Shown piece after piece: positions 1 to 4,280 of a stretch of DNA of 6,958 nucleotides. Below the pieces are notes generated by a model. The model had not been told where the DNA came from. It saw only the letters and a program-made list of their open reading frames with translations, and searched no databases. This DNA is from an uncultured Verrucomicrobium sp. (GTDB lineage Bacteria; Verrucomicrobiota; Verrucomicrobiia; Methylacidiphilales; GAS474). The translations under genes were made by a program, and so were the position numbers. Numbering within the stretch: position 1 is the stretch's first letter; the number at the start of each line of letters is the position of its first letter. The stretch lies in the NCBI GenBank assembly GCA_903889845.1, contig CAISZB010000251.1:1-6958 (forward strand), given 5' to 3'.

Positions 1-246
1 AAAGGCTTTCCATCAAGGCGCGAGCGGCGCGGTGTGTCCGTTGCGACACATAAGCCGCGAGCAACACCGAGGGAAAGCCTTTCCGGGCCAACCCTTCGGG
101 CCGGGGTTCTACGCCCCACCCCCGTTGTTGCTCGTTCCTTGCGTATATTCATATATGCTGCGTCACTCGCGTCTAGGGGGAGGGGCGCAGCCCCTCCGGC
201 GCGGCCCACCGGAATTCGTAGACAGACCCTGGAGAGACGCCGCCGA
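1..246. other. Gene-poor left edge rich in inverted repeats
   Basis: No gene is convincing here. Inverted repeats are dense: bases 1-11 pair with 72-82 (AAAGGCTTTCC against GGAAAGCCTTT), 33-38 pair with 45-50 (TGTGTC/GACACA), 141-147 pair with 152-158 around TTCA (one G-T pair), and 179-186 pair perfectly with 190-197 around a GCA loop. No T-run follows the last hairpin on either strand, so it is not a classic intrinsic terminator, although it lies about 50 bases past the mqnE stop on the minus strand. A minus-strand frame starting at ATG 152-150 stays open to the left edge for about 50 codons. It is arginine-rich and resembles nothing I recognise, so it may be an interspersed repeat rather than a gene. 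Confidence 0.45.
179..197. repeat. Perfect 8-bp stem, 3-base loop palindrome downstream of mqnE
   Basis: GGAGGGGC at 179-186 is followed by GCA and then GCCCCTCC at 190-197. It is the strongest hairpin between the mqnE stop and the left edge and could protect or end the mqnPE transcript. The missing T-tract argues against simple Rho-independent termination. Confidence 0.5.
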
Positions 247-1359
247 TCAGGACGAGGTCACGCGATAAAAGGTGTCCCGGCGGGCGGGCTCGCGTCCGGC
301 TTCGCGGATCGCCTTTTCCATCCGGGCGGAGGTTTGTTCCTGGGGGGTCTTCGAACCGGCCATGTGGAAGATGAGTTCCTCGCGGATGGTGCCGTGGAGG
401 TCGTCGGCCCCGAAGCTCTGGGCGATCTGGGCGATCGACATGCCCAGGCTGACCCAGTAGGCGGTGAGGTGGGGGATGTTATCGAGGTAGATCCGGGCGA
501 CGGCGATGTTGCGGAGATCTTCCCGGCCGCCGACGCGGCGGAGGGTGGCGGAGAGCTGGTTGTTCTCCGGCTCGTAGGCGAAGGGGACGATGGCGTTGAA
601 TCCGCCCGTTTCGTCCTGCAGGTCCCGGAGGCGGCGGAGGTGGTCGACGCGGTGGCGGGCCTCCTCCAGGTGGCCGTAGAGCATGGTGCAGGTGCTGGTC
701 ATGCCCAGCTGGTGCCAGGTGCGGTGGACGTCGAGCCACTCCTCGGCGCTCTCCTTCCCCCGGCAGATGCGGTCGCGGATTTCGGGGTCGAAGATTTCGG
801 CGCCGCCTCCGGTGAGGGAGTCGAGGCCGGCGTCCTTCAGGAGTTGGAGGGTTTCCCGGATCGGCTTCTTGGCGATCCGCTCGGCCAGGTGGCGGATCTC
901 GACGGCGGTGAAGGCTTTGACCCGGAGGCCGGGGCAGGCGGCCTTGATGCCGGAGACCATTTCCAGATAGTAGGAGAAGGGGAGCTTCGGATGGAGGCCG
1001 CCGACGCTATGGACTTCGGTGAGGCCCTGGGCATGGGCTTCCTTCGCTTTCTCGACGACTTCGGAGACGGAGAGCTCGAACGCGCCGTCCTGTCCGGCGC
1101 GCCGGTAGAAGGCGCAGAACTGGCAGCTGAGGATGCAGACGTTGGAGTAGTTGAGGTAGCGGTTGAGGATGTAGGTGGTGACGTTGCCGTTGAGCCGTTC
1201 CCGGACGTGGTTCGCGAGCAGGCCGACGGCGTTCAGGTCGGGGCACTGGTAGAGGGCCAGGGCGTCGGCCTCGTCGATCCGTTCCCCGGCGAAGACCTTT
1301 TCGGCGATGGCGGAGAGGCCGTTTTGCTCGAAGGCGCGGGCGGTCAGAAGCGATTCCAT
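247..1359 (-). CDS. mqnE: Aminofutalosine synthase MqnE (radical SAM)
   Basis: A 370-residue radical SAM enzyme of the futalosine pathway to menaquinone. The family joins the adenosyl radical of SAM to 3-[(1-carboxyvinyl)oxy]benzoate, giving aminofutalosine in the cytoplasm. The cluster motif CxxxCxxC is Cys75, Cys79 and Cys82, preceded by the NRYLNYSNVC context typical of MqnE/MqnC. The VGGLHP motif (residues 119-124) and a length near 370 favour MqnE over MqnC, which usually has QGGLHP. The ATG at 1359 is chosen because the family N-terminus begins there; the frame stays open upstream only because it shadows mqnP. The start lies inside the last 16 bases of mqnP, pointing to translational coupling, and no Shine-Dalgarno sequence is visible before it. 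The frame is intact to TGA at 249-247. Assignment is from motifs and context. Confidence 0.93.
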   Translation of the reverse strand: MESLLTARAFEQNGLSAIAEKVFAGERIDEADALALYQCPDLNAVGLLANHVRERLNGNVTTYILNRYLNYSNVCILSCQFCAFYRRAGQDGAFELSVSEVVEKAKEAHAQGLTEVHSVGGLHPKLPFSYYLEMVSGIKAACPGLRVKAFTAVEIRHLAERIAKKPIRETLQLLKDAGLDSLTGGGAEIFDPEIRDRICRGKESAEEWLDVHRTWHQLGMTSTCTMLYGHLEEARHRVDHLRRLRDLQDETGGFNAIVPFAYEPENNQLSATLRRVGGREDLRNIAVARIYLDNIPHLTAYWVSLGMSIAQIAQSFGADDLHGTIREELIFHMAGSKTPQEQTSARMEKAIREAGREPARRDTFYRVTSS

Positions 1360-2204
1360 AGGGAAAGAAGGGCGGAGGACAAGAGGAGCAAGCTTACCAC
1401 AGCATTGATCTGGAAGAAAGCGGCATTGATTTTGCCGACGTCGCTGCTGCGGCTCCATTTTTGTTCCAAGACGAGGGCGACGGCGACGCCGACCATGGCG
1501 GCGAGCCACAGCCAGCCGAGGTGGGCGGCGAGGCCGAAGAGGAGGAAAAAGACCCAGGCCGCGCCGTGGAGGACGGTGGCGAGCCGGAGGGCGGCGGGGA
1601 TGCCGTAACGGGAGGGGAAGGAGTGGAGACCGGCTTTCCGGTCGAATTCGGCATCCATCGTGGCGTAGATGAGGTCGAAGCCGAAGACCCAGGCGAGGAC
1701 GCCGAGCATGAGAAGCCACGGCGCGGGGGTGGCGAGGGAGCCGGTGACCGCCGCCCACGCCCCGATGGGGGCGGCGCCGAGGGCGAGGCCGAGGAAGAGG
1801 TGGCAGTAGGCGGTGAAGCGCTTCGTGACGGAGTAGCCGAGGACGAGGAGAATGGCGACCGGGCAGAGGGCGGTGCAGAGGGGGTTCAGAAGCCAGGAGC
1901 CGACGGCGAAGAGGGCGAGGCTGACGAGGACCATCGCCTTGGCCGTCCCGGGGGTGACGAGGCGGCTGCGGTTGGCGGTGCGGGGGTTGAGTTTGTCCCA
2001 GTCCCAGTCGGCGAGGCGGTTGAAGGCCATGGCCGCCGTCCGGGCGGAGACCATGCAGAGGAGGATCAGCCCCAGGACGCGCCAGGAGGGGAGTCCCCGG
2101 GCGGCGACGAGCATCGCGATCAGCGCGAAGGGAAGGGCGAAGATGGTGTGGCTGAATTTGACGAATTCGAGGGCCGCCGCGATTTTTTTCCAGAGAGAGG
2201 TCAT
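1344..2204 (-). CDS. mqnP: UbiA-family prenyltransferase, likely menaquinone pathway MqnP
   Basis: A 286-residue integral membrane prenyltransferase. The family attaches a polyprenyl chain from its diphosphate to an aromatic ring, using Mg2+ held by two aspartate motifs. Both are present: Asn62-Arg63 with Asp66 and Asp70, followed by NPRT (residues 73-76), and Asp177 with Asp184 and Asp188 in the DLIYATMDAEFDRKAG segment. The N-terminal FVKFSHTIFALPFAL is typical of the UbiA-like subgroup often found beside mqn genes. Most of the chain is hydrophobic, with about eight or nine likely membrane segments. Because mqnE overlaps its 3' end, MqnP is more likely than ubiquinone-type UbiA; a 4-hydroxybenzoate substrate cannot be excluded from sequence. 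The ATG at 2204 sits against the T-tract of a terminator hairpin. The only Shine-Dalgarno-like AAGGAG (2224-2219) lies within that stem, 14 bases upstream. Confidence 0.88.
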   Translation of the reverse strand: MTSLWKKIAAALEFVKFSHTIFALPFALIAMLVAARGLPSWRVLGLILLCMVSARTAAMAFNRLADWDWDKLNPRTANRSRLVTPGTAKAMVLVSLALFAVGSWLLNPLCTALCPVAILLVLGYSVTKRFTAYCHLFLGLALGAAPIGAWAAVTGSLATPAPWLLMLGVLAWVFGFDLIYATMDAEFDRKAGLHSFPSRYGIPAALRLATVLHGAAWVFFLLFGLAAHLGWLWLAAMVGVAVALVLEQKWSRSSDVGKINAAFFQINAVVSLLLLSSALLSLWNRF

Positions 2205-2250
2205 AACAAAAAGCCCCGCTCCTTCCCCGGAAGGGGGAACGACGCGGGGC
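2205..2250 (-). terminator. Intrinsic terminator between the 52-aa gene and mqnP
   Basis: Read on the minus strand, an outer stem of GCCCCGC (2250-2244) pairs with GCGGGGC (2219-2213). An inner stem pairs 2239-2234 with 2228-2223 (TTCCCC/GGGGAA). A T-rich run, TTTTTGTT (2212-2205), follows immediately and touches the mqnP start codon. This is a textbook intrinsic terminator for the upstream small gene. Its position means mqnP must be reached by read-through or by a promoter inside the small gene, so it may work as an attenuator. Its 3' arm also contains AAGGAG, the only ribosome-binding-like sequence for mqnP. Confidence 0.75.
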
Positions 2251-2268
2251 GGCGGAAGGGGAGGGGCG

Positions 2269-2427
2269 TTACCGCTTGTCCGGGTTGTCGAGGCCGGACT
2301 TCACTTCATGGTAGTTGACGCCGACGTCGTGCCGCATCGGGGCGAAGGTGAAGGCCACGGCGAGGCCGATGAAAATCAGGCCGCCAAGGGCCCAGAGCAG
2401 GATGGTGCGGAGGGGTTCTTTAATCAT
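2269..2427 (-). CDS. Unrecognised 52-residue single-pass membrane protein
   Basis: An ATG at 2427 opens a 52-codon frame ending in TAA at 2271-2269. The protein begins MIKEPLRTILLW, has one strong hydrophobic segment (about residues 8-29), then a polar tail with MRHDVGVNYHEVK and the end SGLDNPDKR. A positively charged N-terminus followed by one membrane helix suggests N-in/C-out topology with the tail outside the cytoplasm, as an inference. I do not recognise the family and give no function. Support for a real gene is good: it has a plausible promoter just upstream (2465-2438), an intrinsic terminator just downstream, GC-rich codon use like the neighbours, and the same strand and next position to mqnP. 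There is no Shine-Dalgarno sequence; the predicted transcript start is only a few bases before the ATG, so it may be nearly leaderless. Confidence 0.75.
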   Translation of the reverse strand: MIKEPLRTILLWALGGLIFIGLAVAFTFAPMRHDVGVNYHEVKSGLDNPDKR

Positions 2428-2437
2428 GGCTGAGCAA

Positions 2438-2465
2438 AATGTAGTGATTTTTTACGGGGTGGCAA
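2438..2465 (-). promoter_or_regulatory. Candidate sigma70-like promoter for the 52-aa gene
   Basis: On the minus strand, TTGCCA (2465-2460, five of six against TTGACA) is followed after 16 bases by TACATT (2443-2438, four of six against TATAAT). Ten bases separate the -10 box from the ATG at 2427, so the expected transcript start leaves a leader of only about three bases. This fits the missing Shine-Dalgarno sequence. Prediction by eye. Confidence 0.4.
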
Positions 2466-2479
2466 GAGGGGGTTATGAT
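2451..2479 (+). promoter_or_regulatory. Candidate sigma70-like promoter for the small membrane-protein trio
   Basis: TTTACG (2451-2456, four of six) is followed after 17 bases by TATGAT (2474-2479, five of six). Transcription would start near 2486, leaving a leader of about 19 bases with GGAG (2494-2497) seven bases before ATG 2505. This placement also argues against the earlier in-frame ATG at 2475, which lies inside the -10 box. The -35 box is interleaved with the divergent minus-strand promoter. Confidence 0.5.
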
Positions 2480-2504
2480 GGTAGGGTGCGATTGGAGCGT
2501 GACG

Positions 2505-2867
2505 ATGCGGTTTTGCCTTCGAATCTTTCTTGTTCTCTATCTTATCGTTATCGTGTTTCTGTTTTGGATTCTCGCTCTTTCCAAAGATCCGTTTGCGACC
2601 ATTCCAGCTGCCGCAGTGACGTTGCCTTGGAGCGTGCTGATCTGGGGGGTATTGCCGGATTCTTGGACCCAGGACAATTGGCCGCTGGCTCTGACGATCT
2701 TTGCTGTGTCGGGAGCGATTAATATCGCTATCCTGTGGGGCATAGCAGAGTGGGCTGGGAAGGTGGCAGAGTCGGAATCCGCCGCCCCCTCTGAAGCAGA
2801 AACGGGAAGAGAGGTGCCACGCCATTCCCAAAAGAGCGCAGGAGGGGAAGATAGTCGGGAGTGGTGA
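2505..2867 (+). CDS. Small membrane protein A of a tandem trio (unknown function)
   Basis: A 120-residue protein with three likely membrane segments (about residues 5-25, 34-50 and 60-80) and a hydrophilic C-terminal tail (about 82-120) rich in Glu, Ser and Lys. The ATG at 2505 is preferred over the in-frame ATG at 2475 because GGAG sits seven bases upstream and the earlier ATG falls in a predicted -10 box. The core shares a pattern with protein C of the trio (3182-3454): VT-x-P-x-S, then VLP, WT, N-x-PL and VSG-x-IN, about 18 identities over some 42 aligned positions. It differs from its flanks in strand and in much lower GC. I do not recognise the family securely; the layout vaguely recalls the small 'SCO4225-type' membrane proteins, but that is a weak impression. 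Confidence 0.8.
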   Translation: MRFCLRIFLVLYLIVIVFLFWILALSKDPFATIPAAAVTLPWSVLIWGVLPDSWTQDNWPLALTIFAVSGAINIAILWGIAEWAGKVAESESAAPSEAETGREVPRHSQKSAGGEDSREW

Positions 2868-2900
2868 CTTTCTGGAGTGGCAAGAGGGATGGGATGTGCT

Positions 2901-3176
2901 ATGTTTGGCTCCGTGTCTGATCGGACTAGGCTTGTTTTAGTGGGGCTATACGGGAGTGCTGTCGTTCTCTCTCTGACGCTTGGCTACAAGGTCGATCCTT
3001 TTATTGGATTTTGGGCTGTGTTCTTAACTAGCCCTTTGAGTATGGCGGCATTGATTGCCGTTCAGGGAAAGCAAGGCTTCTGGGGTAGTCCTTTTGTCTG
3101 CCTAGTGCTTGTCCTGCTTTCCGGCGCGTTCAATGTCTGGGTCTTTGCGAGTCTTACGAAGAAAAAGAAGGAGTGA
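2901..3176 (+). CDS. Small membrane protein B of a tandem trio (unknown function)
   Basis: A 91-residue protein if started at ATG 2901; ATG 2889 (95 residues) and GTG 2877 (99 residues) are in-frame alternatives. The later start keeps a short charged head (SDRTR) before the first hydrophobic segment and has a weak GGA six bases upstream; ATG 2889 has GGAG eleven bases upstream. Three membrane segments are likely at about residues 11-28, 33-54 and 63-84, ending in a lysine-rich tail (TKKKKE). It shares the general layout of its neighbours: a T-x-P-x-S motif entering the second helix (LTSPLS) and SGAFN in the third, matching SGAIN and SGLIN. It is the most diverged of the three. Protein C follows with no real gap, so the genes are almost certainly co-transcribed. 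Function unknown. Confidence 0.75.
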   Translation: MFGSVSDRTRLVLVGLYGSAVVLSLTLGYKVDPFIGFWAVFLTSPLSMAALIAVQGKQGFWGSPFVCLVLVLLSGAFNVWVFASLTKKKKE

Positions 3177-3181
3177 TTCCG

Positions 3182-3454
3182 ATGCGCTTGATTCTGCTAA
3201 CCTGCCTGGCCTGTTACCTCTTTCTCTTGGGGGGATCAATTTTTCTGTGTTACTCCAGTCCGGGCGATGCCATGCGGGGAGTTCCGATGGGGTTGGTGAC
3301 GTTTCCGTGCAGTTGGGTGATTTTATTTGTGCTACCCCATGCGTGGACGGAAAACAATATGCCCCTGTTTTATGGGGTCGTGATTGTTTCGGGCCTCATC
3401 AATGCGACGGTGATCGGGTTGATGCTGCCTAAAAGGCCGAGAAAGACGGAATAG
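3182..3454 (+). CDS. Small membrane protein C of a tandem trio (unknown function)
   Basis: A 90-residue protein with three likely membrane segments (about residues 3-24, 35-52 and 61-82) and a short basic tail (PKRPRKTE). ATG 3182 is preferred over GTG 3173 because AAGGAG, inside the last codons of protein B, sits eight bases before the ATG; the GTG would overlap that sequence. Only five bases separate it from the stop of protein B, so coupling is likely. It is a clear paralogue of protein A through the VT-x-P-x-S, VLP, WT-x-x-N-x-PL and VSG-x-IN positions, but lacks A's long polar tail. A hairpin-rich repeat zone starts nine bases after its stop. No enzymatic motif is visible and no function is assigned. 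Confidence 0.8.
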   Translation: MRLILLTCLACYLFLLGGSIFLCYSSPGDAMRGVPMGLVTFPCSWVILFVLPHAWTENNMPLFYGVVIVSGLINATVIGLMLPKRPRKTE

Positions 3455-3463
3455 CCTTTCCTT

Positions 3464-3522
3464 GATCCCGGAGGGATCGAAGCCGGTAGCCGGTGGTTGA
3501 GGGCGAAGCCCGACACCACCGG
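3464..3522. repeat. Left outer REP-like double hairpin (59 bp)
   Basis: Two hairpins joined by a short linker. GATCCC/GGGATC (3464-3469 with 3473-3478) has a three-base loop. CCGGTGGT/ACCACCGG (3490-3497 with 3515-3522) encloses an inner stem GGGC/GCCC (3501-3504 with 3508-3511). The linker reads GAAGCCGGTAG. The whole unit recurs inverted at 4212-4270 with 55 of 59 bases identical, bracketing the transposase gene. Such elements are typical substrates of REP-associated IS200-like transposases. Confidence 0.85.
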
Positions 3523-3543
3523 TATAAATCGGTGTGGTGATTC

Positions 3544-3623
3544 GACCCCGGCAAGGGGTCGCAGAGAGCGACCGAGGTGCGCCCCGGCGAAGCTCAAAGA
3601 AGGGCGATCTCGATTTCGGGGCG
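3544..3623. repeat. Additional palindromes inside the left arm
   Basis: GACCCC (3544-3549) pairs with GGGGTC (3555-3560), and CGCCCC (3580-3585) can pair with GGGGCG (3618-3623). These lie only on the left side of the transposase and have no counterpart on the right. They may be another palindrome family inserted here, or an asymmetric part of the module. The rest of 3523-3670 holds no gene. Confidence 0.45.
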
Positions 3624-3670
3624 AATTTTTCCCCTGTTTTAATCCGATGGTGCCGGAGTTTGCATTCCTT

Positions 3671-3706
3671 AACCACCGGCTACCGGCTGGCACCCCTCCG
3701 GGGTGC
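3671..3706. repeat. Left inner partial REP and hairpin next to the transposase stop
   Basis: AACCACCGGCTACCGGC (3671-3687) repeats part of the right outer element (4236-4252) in the same orientation. It is followed directly by a hairpin, GCACCCC/GGGGTGC (3690-3696 with 3700-3706), with loop TCC. The hairpin with its CTGG prefix recurs as a direct repeat at 4172-4191 with one mismatch. It ends five bases before the transposase stop codon. Confidence 0.75.
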
Positions 3707-3711
3707 GGGGA

Positions 3712-4158
3712 TCAATTCAAATACCGGGGGTCGTATTGAACGCCCGCTTTGTCGAGCATCTCGATCCATTCTTCGTGGAAGGATTTCGTCCGGTGATGTT
3801 CTTCCTGATGGGAAATGTATTTCCAGACCGATTCCCGGGCGGAGGCGCTGACGGTGAAGGCGGCGTAGCCTTCCTGCCAAGCGAAGGAGGGGGAGCCGAT
3901 TTCTTCACGGACCCAATGGGAGGAGGCCTTTTTCAGTTCGCGTATGAAATCGGCGAGGCAATGGGTCGCCTTCAATCCGACGAGGAGGTGGATGTGGTCG
4001 GCCATGCCGCCGACTTGATCCGAATGGCCGTCCAAGCCGCGCACGGCTCCTCCCAGATAGTCGTGGAGGCGGAGTCTCCAGGCGGCGGCGATGAGCGGTT
4101 CTCGGTTTTTTGTTCCGAAAACCAGGTGGTAGTGGAGGCTCAGATGGGTCGAGGGCAT
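3712..4158 (-). CDS. IS200/IS605-family HUH transposase, REP-associated type
   Basis: A full-length 148-residue Y1 transposase. This family cuts and rejoins single-stranded DNA next to hairpins, using a tyrosine nucleophile and a metal-binding His-x-His pair. The HUH motif is His55 and His57 in ADHIHLLV, and the likely nucleophile is Tyr114 in YISHQ, with Gln118 four residues on, as in other IS200-type enzymes. The segments WQEGYAAFTVS and QEEHHRTKSFHEE are typical of the stand-alone subgroup that has no tnpB. None is present here. ATG 4158 is the natural start (MPSTHLSLHYHLVFGTKNRE); no Shine-Dalgarno sequence is seen. Hairpins flank both ends and outer REP units bracket the module, suggesting a domesticated or still mobile REP-associated transposase. 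All key residues are intact, so activity is possible. Confidence 0.93.
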   Translation of the reverse strand: MPSTHLSLHYHLVFGTKNREPLIAAAWRLRLHDYLGGAVRGLDGHSDQVGGMADHIHLLVGLKATHCLADFIRELKKASSHWVREEIGSPSFAWQEGYAAFTVSASARESVWKYISHQEEHHRTKSFHEEWIEMLDKAGVQYDPRYLN

Positions 4159-4171
4159 GCGATGACGCTAT

Positions 4172-4191
4172 CTGGCACCCCTCCAGGGTGC
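4172..4191. repeat. Right inner hairpin next to the transposase start
   Basis: A CTGG prefix is followed by a hairpin GCACCC/GGGTGC (4175-4180 with 4186-4191), loop CTCCA. It matches 3687-3706 at 19 of 20 bases in the same orientation, so the pair forms short direct repeats around the transposase gene. The single difference (A here, G at left) shortens the stem by one pair. Confidence 0.75.
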
Positions 4192-4211
4192 AAATCGTGG
4201 GGAGCGATAAA

Positions 4212-4270
4212 CCGGTGGTGTCGGCCTTTGGCCTCAACCACCGGCTACCGGCTTCGATCCCTTCGGGATC
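4212..4270. repeat. Right outer REP-like double hairpin (59 bp), inverted copy
   Basis: The reverse complement of the unit at 3464-3522. CCGGTGGT/ACCACCGG (4212-4219 with 4237-4244) encloses GGCC/GGCC (4223-4226 with 4230-4233), followed by GATCCC/GGGATC (4256-4261 with 4265-4270). Of the four differences from the left copy, two are in loops and two form one compensated base pair. It ends ten bases before the purM stop codon, so it may also shape the 3' end of the purine transcript. Confidence 0.85.
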
Positions 4271-4280
4271 GCAGGGGCGA

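Larger units (their letters stand above)
3464..4270. mobile_element. REP-bracketed IS200-like transposase module
   Basis: The extent is defined by the two mirror-image 59-bp double hairpins at its ends. Inside, in order, are extra left-arm palindromes, an inner hairpin, the transposase gene on the minus strand and a second inner hairpin. The layout fits a REP-associated transposase locus better than a simple IS200 copy, because the end structures are mirrored and multiple. Whether the whole block moves as a unit is inference; no target duplication is expected for this family. Confidence 0.6.

Noticed and set aside
34..1608. Long plus-strand open frame (524 codons) across mqnE and part of mqnP
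   Set aside because: It is antisense to two genes with clear family motifs. Its product is a low-complexity Gly/Glu/Asp/Val string with no recognisable domain, the usual shadow in GC-rich DNA.
1360..1758. Upstream extension of mqnE to 503 residues
   Set aside because: The extra 133 residues are an Arg/Pro/His-rich out-of-frame reading of mqnP, and the family N-terminus starts at the ATG at 1359.
1461..2318. Plus-strand open frame (285 codons) opposite mqnP
   Set aside because: It is antisense to a prenyltransferase with both aspartate motifs and is extremely Glu/Gly-rich; it also crosses the terminator.
2505..3454. Reading the trio as a phage-defence or holin/antiholin cassette
   Set aside because: Small tandem membrane proteins invite that idea, but no effector, lysin or nuclease lies next to them and no family motif supports it.
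3464..4270. CRISPR array or toxin-antitoxin reading of the repeats
   Set aside because: The repeats are few, palindromic, unevenly spaced and mixed in orientation, with no constant-length spacers. The single gene between them is an HUH transposase.
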